From the NCBI GenBank assembly GCA_963666575.2, contig CAXXYG010000012.1, positions 310,001 through 374,000 of the forward strand: a DNA stretch of 64,000 nucleotides, given 5' to 3'. This document shows, one piece after another, positions 46,740 to 54,732 of this stretch. This DNA is from JABMQB01 sp963666575 (GTDB lineage: Bacteria > Bacteroidota > Bacteroidia > Bacteroidales > Prolixibacteraceae). A program made the position numbers and the translations under genes. A model generated the notes under the pieces. It searched no databases. It was not told the DNA's origin and worked only from the letters and a program-made list of their open reading frames with translations. Position 1 is the stretch's first letter. Every line of letters starts with the position of its first letter.

Positions 46740-47873
46740 ATGAAAAATGAAAATGCATGTCAGGAAAAAGAAAGCCTTAATTCTTCTTTTTTAGGTTGTA
46801 TAAACCGATTAAATTTTGTGAATTTTTTTTTAATCTTTTCAGTTGTTATTGGTCTTCTATCCTGTTCTAATAACCAGGAGAATTTTTTGCGTATTCAAGA
46901 ACAAGGTAGCTTTGCGGTAGGTGGTTCAGTAATAACTAATCAGGGAACATTTGATGCAATAAAACGTACCGCTGAAGGACAAACATTTCATGGCGACCAC
47001 GCTTATGTTTTTTACCAGATTCCTTTAGAGGCAAGGAAATTACCTCTTGTTTTTTGGCATGGCATCGGCCAGTTTTCAAAAACCTGGGAAACAACACCTG
47101 ATGGAAGAGAAGGTTTTCAGAATATATTTTTAAGAAAAAAGTACAGTGTTTATTTAATGAACCAACCCAGGCGTGGAAACGCAGGACGAAGTTTGGAAGA
47201 GGCTACCATAATACCAGTTCCTGATGAGCAGTTTTGGTTTAACATTTTTAGAGTTGGTGTATGGCCAGATTATTTCCCAGGTGTGCAGTTTGCTAAAGAC
47301 AAAGAAACATTAAATCAATATTTTCGACAAATGACTCCCAATATAGGGGGATTTGATACAGAGGTAATTACAGATGCCATGTCTGAGCTTTTTAATAAAA
47401 TTGGCGAAGGAGTTCTGGTTTCTCATTCTCATTCGGGTGGATTTGGATGGGCAACAGCCATTAAAAATCAGAACATCCGTGCAATAGTTTCATATGAACC
47501 CGGCTCAGGTTTCCCTTTTCCCGAAGGTGAAGTTCCGGCCGCAATAGAGAATTCGGCAGGCCCGTTAGTGGCGATAAGTGTTTTAAAAGATGATTTTTTA
47601 AAGCTTACAAAAATTCCTATTATAATATATTATGGTGATAATATTCCTGCTACACCTGATCCAAATCCGGGAACTGATGGCTGGCGTGCGCGTCTTGAAA
47701 TGGCAAGATTGTGGCGCGATGCCGTTAATAGCCATGGAGGTGATGTAACAGTTGTGCACCTGCCCGAAATTGGAATTACTGGTAATACCCATTTCCCTTT
47801 TTCAGATTTAAACAATGTGCAAATAGCCGATTTAATGGCGAAATGGCTAGAAGAAAAGGGCCTCGATAAATAA
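46740..47873 (+). CDS. Alpha/beta hydrolase, probable lipoprotein
   Basis: I start at ATG 46740; a GTG at 46734 is also in frame. The roughly 377-residue protein has an N-terminal hydrophobic segment ending in a lipobox (GLLSC), after an unusually long charged leader. The core is an alpha/beta hydrolase: LPLVFWHGIGQFSKTWETTP, the nucleophile elbow VSHSHSGGFG with Ser232, and a late histidine in GITGNTHFPFSD. The elbow departs from GxSxG (Ser replaces the first Gly). Related proteins are often labelled esterases; the substrate is unknown. It is the first gene of the row next to araC. Confidence 0.78.
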   Translation: MKNENACQEKESLNSSFLGCINRLNFVNFFLIFSVVIGLLSCSNNQENFLRIQEQGSFAVGGSVITNQGTFDAIKRTAEGQTFHGDHAYVFYQIPLEARKLPLVFWHGIGQFSKTWETTPDGREGFQNIFLRKKYSVYLMNQPRRGNAGRSLEEATIIPVPDEQFWFNIFRVGVWPDYFPGVQFAKDKETLNQYFRQMTPNIGGFDTEVITDAMSELFNKIGEGVLVSHSHSGGFGWATAIKNQNIRAIVSYEPGSGFPFPEGEVPAAIENSAGPLVAISVLKDDFLKLTKIPIIIYYGDNIPATPDPNPGTDGWRARLEMARLWRDAVNSHGGDVTVVHLPEIGITGNTHFPFSDLNNVQIADLMAKWLEEKGLDK

Positions 47874-47896
47874 AGTAGCGAATGGTGTAAAAAAGG

Positions 47897-47935
47897 TTCT
47901 CTAAATCTAAAAAATATAAGGGAGGAAACTACAGA
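47897..47935 (+). promoter_or_regulatory. Strong Shine-Dalgarno with partly occluding hairpin
   Basis: AGGGAGG (47919-47925) lies 9 bases before the ATG at 47935, a much stronger ribosome-binding site than most genes here have. TTCTCT (47897-47902) can pair with AGGGAG using G-U pairs. The surroundings (CTCTAAAT, then GGGAGGAAAC) resemble the leader at 18734-18772. Confidence 0.4.
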
Positions 47936-48987
47936 TGAAAAAAAAAGTGAGAAACCATTTTTTAATAATTATGTTTATGGCCACAAGCATTATTTCTTCG
48001 GGACAAACTAAACCTGTCAATCCTTTTGGCCTGGTTTATCATGACGCTATTACAGAAAATGTAACAGGCATGGTGAATATTCATCAGGTGAGCTATAAAT
48101 TGAATGGTATTAAAATTTCAGCCAATATATATACACCTGCCGATTATACTCCGTCAAAAAAATATCCGGCGGTGGTGGTGGCCCACCCCAACGGAGGTGT
48201 TAAAGAGCAGGTAGCCGGATTATATGCACAGCGTTTGGCAGAATCGGGTTACATCACTATTGCTGCCGATGCGTCGTATCAGGGAGCCAGCGGAGGAGAG
48301 CCTCGTAATGTGGATAAACCGGTTAACCGTATTGAGGACATTCGTGGTATGGCAGATTTTATCACACAATATGCAGGAGTAGAGGCTAGCCGCCTGGGCT
48401 TATTAGGAGTATGTGGTGGCGGCGGTTATTCATTAAAGGCAGCTCAAACCGATAAACGCTTTAAAGCTTTGGCTACTTTGAGTATGTTTAATTCCGGCGA
48501 GGTTAGGCGCAATGGTTTTATGAATTCAGGACTTTCCACCATCCAGGAGCGATTAAAAAAGGCTTCAGATGCTCGTGCTTTGGAAGCGGCAGGTGAAGAA
48601 GTGCGTTATGCTGCCGATACAGAAATAACCGATGAAATGGCAGATAAAATGCCGTTTGAATTGTATCGCGAAGGCCACTATTATTACCATAGAACCCATG
48701 CGCACCCCAATTCTACATTCAGGTATACCATGAGCAGTCTGCTTGATTTGATGGCATTTGATGCTGCCACCAATATGGACCTCATCAATCAGCCTTTGTT
48801 GATGATAGCGGGTAGCAAAGCCGATACCTATTACATGACCGACAGAGCATTTCGTCTTGCTACAGGTACAAAAGAGAAGGAGTTATTTCTGATTCATGGA
48901 GCTACTCATATTCAAACCTATTATGTTCCTGAATATGTTAATCAGGCGAAAAACAAACTCAACGATTTTTTTGGTAAATATTTATAA
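47935..48987 (+). CDS. Alpha/beta hydrolase of the dienelactone-hydrolase-like family, secreted
   Basis: The 350-residue protein has a signal peptide (about 1-25, ending SSGQ). The hydrolase core has KYPAVVVAHPNGGVKEQVAG, ITIAADASYQGASGGEPRN and the elbow GLLGVCGGGGYS, in which Cys160 replaces the usual serine; a Cys nucleophile is known for dienelactone hydrolase and is frequent in this bacterial subfamily. LLMIAGSKADTYYMTD supplies the acid and LIHGATHIQTYY the histidine. The substrate is unknown; small esters or lactones are likely. The gene ends just before the NTF2-like gene. Confidence 0.85.
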   Translation: MKKKVRNHFLIIMFMATSIISSGQTKPVNPFGLVYHDAITENVTGMVNIHQVSYKLNGIKISANIYTPADYTPSKKYPAVVVAHPNGGVKEQVAGLYAQRLAESGYITIAADASYQGASGGEPRNVDKPVNRIEDIRGMADFITQYAGVEASRLGLLGVCGGGGYSLKAAQTDKRFKALATLSMFNSGEVRRNGFMNSGLSTIQERLKKASDARALEAAGEEVRYAADTEITDEMADKMPFELYREGHYYYHRTHAHPNSTFRYTMSSLLDLMAFDAATNMDLINQPLLMIAGSKADTYYMTDRAFRLATGTKEKELFLIHGATHIQTYYVPEYVNQAKNKLNDFFGKYL

Positions 48988-49019
48988 TGAAGATGCTTAA
49001 TGATATAAAAATAAACAAT

Positions 49020-49490
49020 ATGAAAAAAACATTTCTTGGACTATTTATAATAATTATGAGTGTGCAATGGTCTTTCGCACAAAGTGTTACGACAAAAACT
49101 TTCACCAAGGCAGAGCAGGAAATCGTTAACCTTTCGAAAGAAAAATGGCAGTTGATGGCAGATAAAAATGTTGACAAACTTGCAACACTGTTCCATGACG
49201 ATTCAAGATTTATCCATATGAGTGGAACCTGGGGAAAGGAAAGGGAACTTGAGATCATTAAAAGTGGAAGCATCTGGTACAAGCAGGCAGAAGTACACGA
49301 TGTGGTGGTTAAAATATTTGACAATACCGCCATTCTATGGAACCGCATTACGCTTATAGCACATGTGCGGGGAAATGATGTTTCGAATGAGTTTACAGCT
49401 ACCGAAGTCTATCAAAAACATGGAAATACATGGAAATTGCTGGACCTGACATTTAGTAGTGTGCGCGATACACATGCCCTTGAACATTAA
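49020..49490 (+). CDS. Secreted NTF2-like (SnoaL/DUF4440-type) protein, copy 1
   Basis: I start at ATG 49020 (MKKTFLGLFIIIMSVQWSFA), which begins a signal peptide; an in-frame ATG at 48987 overlaps the previous stop codon. The mature part is a cone-shaped NTF2-like fold: KEKWQLMADKNVDKLATLFH, DDSRFIHMSGTWGKERELEI, HDVVVKIFDNTAILWNRITL and TEVYQKHGNTWKLLDLTFS. Members bind small molecules or catalyse isomerisation and cyclisation; no catalytic pair can be named. The next gene encodes a clear paralogue. Confidence 0.82.
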   Translation: MKKTFLGLFIIIMSVQWSFAQSVTTKTFTKAEQEIVNLSKEKWQLMADKNVDKLATLFHDDSRFIHMSGTWGKERELEIIKSGSIWYKQAEVHDVVVKIFDNTAILWNRITLIAHVRGNDVSNEFTATEVYQKHGNTWKLLDLTFSSVRDTHALEH

Positions 49491-49537
49491 TGGAATTAGT
49501 TTTTCCAATGAACCCAAGGTCCAGCAAAAATAGCTTT

Positions 49538-49597
49538 ATGAAACGGACATGAGAAAATTTTCCATACGAACTAGATGATAATAAATGGAAGTTGTAT
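49538..49597 (+). promoter_or_regulatory. Possible third, degenerate copy of the susC-susD element
   Basis: ATG AAA CGG ACA TGA (49538-49552) repeats the four-codon pattern of the elements at 12282 and 27200. TTCCAT (49560-49565) can pair with ATGGAA (49585-49590), and GGAAGTTGTAT (49587-49597) resembles GGGAGTTACAT. The stem is weaker and the element shorter. It lies in the gap between the two NTF2-like genes. Confidence 0.4.
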
Positions 49598-49668
49598 CTG
49601 TTATCTTAAATAATAAACAATTATAATCAAATGAAATACTTGATTCTAAATCCTAAAGAAATATTAAA

Positions 49669-50115
49669 ATGAAAATTAAATTTATCGGACTATTTATCAT
49701 TATGCTGAGTACACAGTGGACATTCGCACAAAATTCTGCTGCAGAACAGGAAATCATCAAACTATCCAAAGACAAGTGGCAATTAATGGCTGATAAAAAT
49801 GTGGATGTTTTGTCCGAACTTTTTCATGGAAAAGCTGTGTTTGTGCACATGGGCGGCTCATGGGGAACAGAACGCGAATTGAGTATTATTGGCAGCGGTG
49901 GAATTTGGTATAAAAAAGCAGATATCCATGAAGTATCGGTGGAGATGATTGACAATACTGCCATCCTTTTAAATAGAATTGATCTGTTAGCTGTGGTAGG
50001 TGGAAATGAAGTAACTAACCCATTTATGGTTACCGAAGTGTATGTAAAACTAGAAGGTAGCTGGAAATTAGGTTCACTTTCATTTACCAGGTTGATGACA
50101 CCTGGTGGTCATTAA
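49669..50115 (+). CDS. Secreted NTF2-like (SnoaL/DUF4440-type) protein, copy 2
   Basis: The 148-residue protein has a signal peptide (about 1-20, ending TFAQ) and aligns throughout with the preceding protein: KWQLMADKNVDVLSELFHGK, GGSWGTERELSIIGSGGIWY, IDNTAILLNRIDLLAVVGGN and TEVYVKLEGSWKLGSLSF. The pair arose by tandem duplication. Ser/His positions such as VHMGGSWG are kept in both, which suggests a shared ligand pocket. Function is unknown. It lies 20 bases before the carboxylesterase gene and is surely co-transcribed with it. Confidence 0.82.
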   Translation: MKIKFIGLFIIMLSTQWTFAQNSAAEQEIIKLSKDKWQLMADKNVDVLSELFHGKAVFVHMGGSWGTERELSIIGSGGIWYKKADIHEVSVEMIDNTAILLNRIDLLAVVGGNEVTNPFMVTEVYVKLEGSWKLGSLSFTRLMTPGGH

Positions 50116-50135
50116 TAATTATAAAACTATTTAAA

Positions 50136-51779
50136 ATGAAAAAAATATTAACAGGTTTAGTCATAATTCTTAGTTATTGTTTGTATGCTCCTCAAACAAT
50201 TGGCAATAGTTCTTTTGAGGGGTCGCCAACTGTTAACACAGTCTCTGGAACAGTCCGTGGTGTAACCGAAGGAGATGTTACCAGCTTTAAAGGTATTCCG
50301 TTTGCGGCACCTCCTGTTGGGGAATTTCGCTGGCGTCCACCACAACCAGTAAAAGCCTGGGAGGGAGTTCTCGATGCAAGTAAGTTTGGACCTAGTTGTG
50401 CACAATCAGGCTGGGGCGGTGCTCCCGGATCAATTTCTGAAGGTTCATCGGAAGATTGCCTTTACCTTAATTTGTGGACACCTACCGGGGCAAAGCCTGA
50501 GGCAAAGTTGCCGGTTATGGTGTGGATTCATGGAGGCGCCTTTGTAGGCGGCAACGGCAACACTTCCGGAGATCAGTTTGCGAAAAAAGGCGTTATCCTG
50601 ATTTCCATCAATTACCGCCTGGGACGCCTGGGGCATTTTGCTTTCCCAGCATTGAGCGAGGAGAATCCCGAAGAAGCCAAAGGCAGTTACGCCTTCATGG
50701 ACCAGATTGCCGCGCTCAAATGGATTAAGGAAAACGTTGCTGCATTTGGAGGCGATCCAAAAAATGTGACCATCTTCGGTTTCTCTGCCGGTGGGGTTTC
50801 GGTACACTCCCTTCTTACCATTCCCGCCGCTCGGGATCTTTTTCATAAGGCAATTAGTCATTCTGGTGGCGGCCGTGATGGTGTTCTTACCGGACGGCCG
50901 ATTGATAAAGAAAATGCCAGTCCATACTACCCTGTTTCTGCGGAAACGATCGGAATAAATTTTGCACACAAACACGGGATTGAAGGTACAGATGCAGCTG
51001 CACTGGCCAAACTACGTGCCCTAAAAGTTGAAGAAATTGTGGATAGTGGACAGGAATCTGATGGACAGGGAGGCCCGCGAATCTATTCAGGCCCGATTCT
51101 CGACGATAAACTGGTGGTAGAAACTTCAGAAAGTGCCTACAAAGCAGGCAGGCAGGCACATGTTCCTCTTATGATAGGGAATAATAGTGCTGAAATAGGT
51201 GGAGCGTTTGTTAACGCAAGCAGTACAAAGGAAGAACTGTTTTTACTGTTTGGGGAACTGGAAGATGAGGCAAAGGCTGCCTATGATCCTGATGGTAACA
51301 AGAAGTTTGCTGAAATACAAACAAGGTTTAATACCGATAAGGTTTGGGCTGAGCCTGCACGGTTCACAGCAGGTTCGTTCACCGCAGCTGGTGACCCGGC
51401 TTACATTTTTCTTTTCTCTTACGTCCCTTCTTCCATGAAAGAACGTATGCCGTATGGCCCCGGACACGGAACCGATATTTCATTTGTTTTCGATAATCTG
51501 GGAGCAAGAAGTTTTGGGCCGCCTCCGCCCCCTCCAACATCAGAGGACAAAGAGGTAGCCAGGAAAATGAATGCTTATTGGGTAAACTTCGCCAAAACAG
51601 GTGATCCTAATGGCAACGGATTGCCAAAATGGCCCCTTTACACTCCCCAAAAGAACGAGATCCTCGATATCCAATCCGATGGTAAACCTGTTGGTAAACC
51701 AGATCCAAGGAAAGCGAGACTGGATGTGATTAAAAAGGCTGTGACGTTGGGAGATAAACTACAACCAAATGGTATTTAA
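50136..51779 (+). CDS. Type B carboxylesterase, secreted
   Basis: The 547-residue protein has a signal peptide (about 1-22) and the carboxylesterase/para-nitrobenzyl-esterase core: VSGTVRGVTEGDVTSFKGIP, FAAPPVGEFRWRPPQPV, SEDCLYLNLWTPTG, VMVWIHGGAFVGGNGNTSGD, the nucleophile elbow FGFSAGG with Ser217, and a late histidine in YGPGHGTDISFVFDN. It hydrolyses carboxylic esters. The subfamily with RWRPPQP and SEDCLYLN includes feruloyl- and other aromatic-ester esterases, but substrate cannot be set. It is the largest enzyme of this row. Confidence 0.92.
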   Translation: MKKILTGLVIILSYCLYAPQTIGNSSFEGSPTVNTVSGTVRGVTEGDVTSFKGIPFAAPPVGEFRWRPPQPVKAWEGVLDASKFGPSCAQSGWGGAPGSISEGSSEDCLYLNLWTPTGAKPEAKLPVMVWIHGGAFVGGNGNTSGDQFAKKGVILISINYRLGRLGHFAFPALSEENPEEAKGSYAFMDQIAALKWIKENVAAFGGDPKNVTIFGFSAGGVSVHSLLTIPAARDLFHKAISHSGGGRDGVLTGRPIDKENASPYYPVSAETIGINFAHKHGIEGTDAAALAKLRALKVEEIVDSGQESDGQGGPRIYSGPILDDKLVVETSESAYKAGRQAHVPLMIGNNSAEIGGAFVNASSTKEELFLLFGELEDEAKAAYDPDGNKKFAEIQTRFNTDKVWAEPARFTAGSFTAAGDPAYIFLFSYVPSSMKERMPYGPGHGTDISFVFDNLGARSFGPPPPPPTSEDKEVARKMNAYWVNFAKTGDPNGNGLPKWPLYTPQKNEILDIQSDGKPVGKPDPRKARLDVIKKAVTLGDKLQPNGI

Positions 51780-51810
51780 CCGGTAACGTGAAGCAATAAA
51801 CAATAGAAAA

Positions 51811-52554
51811 ATGAAAACAATCTTAATCAAAATATTAATAGGATTAGTGATTCTGACGAGTTGTTTTTCCTTTAATCTGAATGCAAAAAATAACATAAAT
51901 ACAGATTTGTTTTTGACACCAAAACAACAAAGTATAATTCCGATTGCGGCATACACAGCCAATGGTGAATTGCTGGATTTAAAATCTGCAATAAATAAAG
52001 GATTAGATGCAGGATTAACTATCAGTGAAATAAAAGAAGTTATTGTACACCTGTACGCTTATTGTGGATTTCCACGTAGTATCCGTGGATTACAGACTTT
52101 TATGGAAGTACTTGATGAGCGGAAAACCAAGGGTATTATTGATGAAACAGGTGTTGGGGCCTCACCAGTAAATGATGAATTCAGCAAATATGAACGGGGC
52201 AAAAAAAATCTGGAAAAACTGATAGGAATGCCATTAAACGGGTCGCAAAGAGGTTATGCTGCTTTTGCTCCTGTTATCGAAATATTTCTGAAAGAACATT
52301 TGTTTGCCGATATTTTTGACCGCGATGTTTTAACTTTTACCGAAAGAGAATTGGTAACGGTTTCAGTATTAAGTAGTATTGGGGGTGTTGAGCCTATGTT
52401 ACGTTCACATTTATCAATTTGTTTGAATGTTGGTTATACTCCTGAGCAGTTAAATGAATTTGTAGGCATCATAAAATTAACGATTGGTAAAAAAGCAGCC
52501 AAAGATGCGCAATTGGTTTTAGCTGAAGTCCTCAAAAACAGACAATCGCAATAA
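51811..52554 (+). CDS. Carboxymuconolactone decarboxylase-family protein, two domains, exported
   Basis: The 247-residue protein has an N-terminal signal (about 5-26, ending LNAK). Two CMD/AhpD-type domains follow: one at about 45-105 (GLDAGLTISEIKEVIVHLYA, then YCGFPRSIRGLQTFMEVL) and one at about 150-240 (DVLTFTERELVTVSVLSSIG, EPMLRSHLSICLNVGYTPEQ). In the first domain the AhpD-like site holds YCGFPRS; the second lacks a CxxC pair. CMD proteins are usually cytoplasmic decarboxylases or peroxidases, so export is unusual. Paired CMD and cupin genes recur in bacteria; their joint function is not settled. Confidence 0.85.
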   Translation: MKTILIKILIGLVILTSCFSFNLNAKNNINTDLFLTPKQQSIIPIAAYTANGELLDLKSAINKGLDAGLTISEIKEVIVHLYAYCGFPRSIRGLQTFMEVLDERKTKGIIDETGVGASPVNDEFSKYERGKKNLEKLIGMPLNGSQRGYAAFAPVIEIFLKEHLFADIFDRDVLTFTERELVTVSVLSSIGGVEPMLRSHLSICLNVGYTPEQLNEFVGIIKLTIGKKAAKDAQLVLAEVLKNRQSQ

Positions 52555-52576
52555 CACTAAATAAATTAAAAAAGAT

Positions 52577-53074
52577 ATGGTGATGAAGTACAATTTTAAA
52601 TACAGTCTGATTTTTCTGATAATTGTGATTGCCAGTTGTAACTTGGAGAAAAAATCAGACGAAACCATCCGCCAAAGTGAAACCGTTTTTCCAAAAGGCG
52701 AAAAAATAACCAGCGAAAATTTTTCAGGAACCGTGTGGTTAAAAATGATGGGGGCAAACGATAGCACACTACATGCCAGGTTTGGCAACGTAACATTCGA
52801 ACCAAAAGCACGGACAAACTGGCACTCACATCCGGGTGGGCAAATTCTGTTTATTACCGAAGGCCGGGGGTATTACCAGGCCAAAGGCCAGCCAGCCCGA
52901 TTATTGAATAAAGGCGATTTTGTGGAAATTCCCAGAAACGTTGTGCATTGGCATGGTGCTGCTCCCGATGATGAATTTGCCCATATTGCAATTAGTTTAA
53001 ATTCCGATGAAGGTGGTGCGATTTGGATTGGTCCTGTTAGCGACGAAGAATACAACGCATCTACTAGGAAATGA
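52577..53074 (+). CDS. Cupin-domain lipoprotein
   Basis: The 165-residue protein has a lipoprotein signal with lipobox VIASC; the start may be ATG 52577 or ATG 52583. A single conserved cupin barrel follows, with metal ligands in NWHSHPGGQILFITEGRGYY and a second motif FVEIPRNVVHWHGAAPDDEF. This family resembles the small cupins next to CMD genes, some of which bind manganese and act as oxidative enzymes or hydroxynitrile lyases. The preceding CMD gene ends 22 bases upstream. Confidence 0.88.
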   Translation: MVMKYNFKYSLIFLIIVIASCNLEKKSDETIRQSETVFPKGEKITSENFSGTVWLKMMGANDSTLHARFGNVTFEPKARTNWHSHPGGQILFITEGRGYYQAKGQPARLLNKGDFVEIPRNVVHWHGAAPDDEFAHIAISLNSDEGGAIWIGPVSDEEYNASTRK

Positions 53075-53148
53075 AAGGCAACCGTCCTCCAAGACAACTG
53101 AATGAATACAAATCATAAATAAACCATTTTTTACTAAAAACAACCAAA

Positions 53149-54480
53149 ATGAAAAACCAATTAATTTTTGTAACAACATTTTTACTGTTGGCTTTTGCAA
53201 ACACTATTTATGCCCAGGACTGGCCTCAGTTTCTCGGACCCGAAAGAAACAGTACTTCGCCTCAAAAAAATCTGCTTCGTACCTGGCCTGAAAACGGGCC
53301 CGAAGTTTTATGGACTGCTAACGTTGGAATTGGTTATGGCGGGCCGGTGGTTAAAGATGGTAAAGCCTATTTACTGGATAGAGATAATGATTACGGCGAT
53401 TACATGCGGTGTTTTGATATGGAAACCGGAGAAGAGCTTTGGAAGTACGGATACGAGGCTCCGGGAAAAGTAGAGTTCTCTGGTTCAAGAAGTGTTCCGG
53501 CTGTCGACGATAAATATGTTTATTCGTGCGGACATAATGGCGATTTGTATTGTTTTGATATTAATACGCATCAACCTTTCTGGAAGAAAAATGTCTGGAC
53601 CGACTTTGGGGGGCAATCTATCGAGGATTCCGAAGGTGGATTTAGTGGTTTGCAGGGTGGAGGAAACTTCCCTGTTTGGGCAATTGCACAATGTCCTTTA
53701 ATATACGGTGATTTACTGATTTTAGCATCTCAGGCCACTGAGGCAGGAGTAGTTGCCTATAATAAACTAACTGGAGATGTAGTCTGGAAAACACCTTCCC
53801 TTGGAAGATTAGGATTTGTTAGTCCTTCAATCGCAAAAATTGATGGCGAAGATCAGGTTATCATGATTACAGCGTCAAGTGGATCTGGTCGTTTTGCCAG
53901 CGGTGATCCAGAACCGAGCAATGTAGTGGGCATAAATCCACAAAACGGAGATGTGCTGTGGACCTATTCTAACTGGAGTTGTTGGATTCCCTCATCAAGC
54001 GCTTATGATGTAGGAGAAAACAAAATTTTGGTTATCGGGGGATACAAGTCAGGTGCGGCCATGGTTCAGATTGGGAAAAGTGGTGATGAATATTCGGTTA
54101 ATGAATTGTTCAAAACCGAAGAATTTGGTGAACACACAAAACCACCTTTGTATTACAATGGCTATTTCTATGCTCAATATTCTACAAATGAACGTCGTGA
54201 TGGCCTGGTTTGTATGAGTGAAGATGGTGAAATTATGTGGAAAACAAAACGAGAACCTAATTTTGATAAAGGCAGTATGATTTTAACTGATGGGCTGATT
54301 CTGGCAACCGACGGATCCAAATCGCTTTATCTGATTGAACCTGACCCAACAGGTTTTAAATCTTTAGCATCAGCTGAGCTGCTTGGATCGGGTCAAAACT
54401 GGGCACCTATTGCACTTGCTGATGGGAAACTTCTTATTCGCGATCAAAACAGGATGTTATGTGTAAAAGTGGCAGAATAA
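53149..54480 (+). CDS. Secreted PQQ-like beta-propeller repeat protein
   Basis: The 443-residue protein has a signal peptide (about 1-22, ending IYAQ) and seven or eight propeller blades with PQQ-type repeats: DWPQFLGPERNSTSPQKNLL, VVKDGKAYLLDRDNDYGDYM, CFDMETGEELWKYGYE, YSCGHNGDLYCFDINTHQPF, AYNKLTGDVVWKTPSL, GINPQNGDVLWTYSN and GLVCMSEDGEIMWKTKREP. Related proteins are labelled PQQ-binding-like or outer-membrane-assembly BamB-like. It lacks the extra domains of quinoprotein dehydrogenases, so a scaffold or ligand-binding role is as likely as an enzyme role. A decayed paralogue of its C-terminus lies at 45311-45589. Confidence 0.88.
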   Translation: MKNQLIFVTTFLLLAFANTIYAQDWPQFLGPERNSTSPQKNLLRTWPENGPEVLWTANVGIGYGGPVVKDGKAYLLDRDNDYGDYMRCFDMETGEELWKYGYEAPGKVEFSGSRSVPAVDDKYVYSCGHNGDLYCFDINTHQPFWKKNVWTDFGGQSIEDSEGGFSGLQGGGNFPVWAIAQCPLIYGDLLILASQATEAGVVAYNKLTGDVVWKTPSLGRLGFVSPSIAKIDGEDQVIMITASSGSGRFASGDPEPSNVVGINPQNGDVLWTYSNWSCWIPSSSAYDVGENKILVIGGYKSGAAMVQIGKSGDEYSVNELFKTEEFGEHTKPPLYYNGYFYAQYSTNERRDGLVCMSEDGEIMWKTKREPNFDKGSMILTDGLILATDGSKSLYLIEPDPTGFKSLASAELLGSGQNWAPIALADGKLLIRDQNRMLCVKVAE

Positions 54481-54617
54481 ATCTGTTTTAATCAGACAAT
54501 AATTTATTGTAATACAAAGTAATTCAGAGCCTGTCAAAAAGGAATTAATGGTTCTGCAGGTTCACTATGACATAATTTTATTTTTATAAGCTCAAAAACC
54601 AATCTATGCAAAAATAA

Positions 54618-54655
54618 TATTGTTTGAATTTTGTAAGTTATTGTTTGAGTTTTGT
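54618..54655. repeat. 17-bp direct repeats, 21-bp period, upstream of DUF5916 gene
   Basis: TATTGTTTGAATTTTGT (54618-54634) and TATTGTTTGAGTTTTGT (54639-54655) differ at one base and are exactly 21 bases apart, two helical turns. They lie 78-115 bases before the start at 54733, in a spot suited to a regulator. Confidence 0.5.
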
Positions 54656-54732
54656 TTTTCCCGGAACATCTGGCCAACTATTTTTGTTTCATTACAATAG
54701 AAAGAAATTTTTAAAATGAAAAAGTAGAAATA

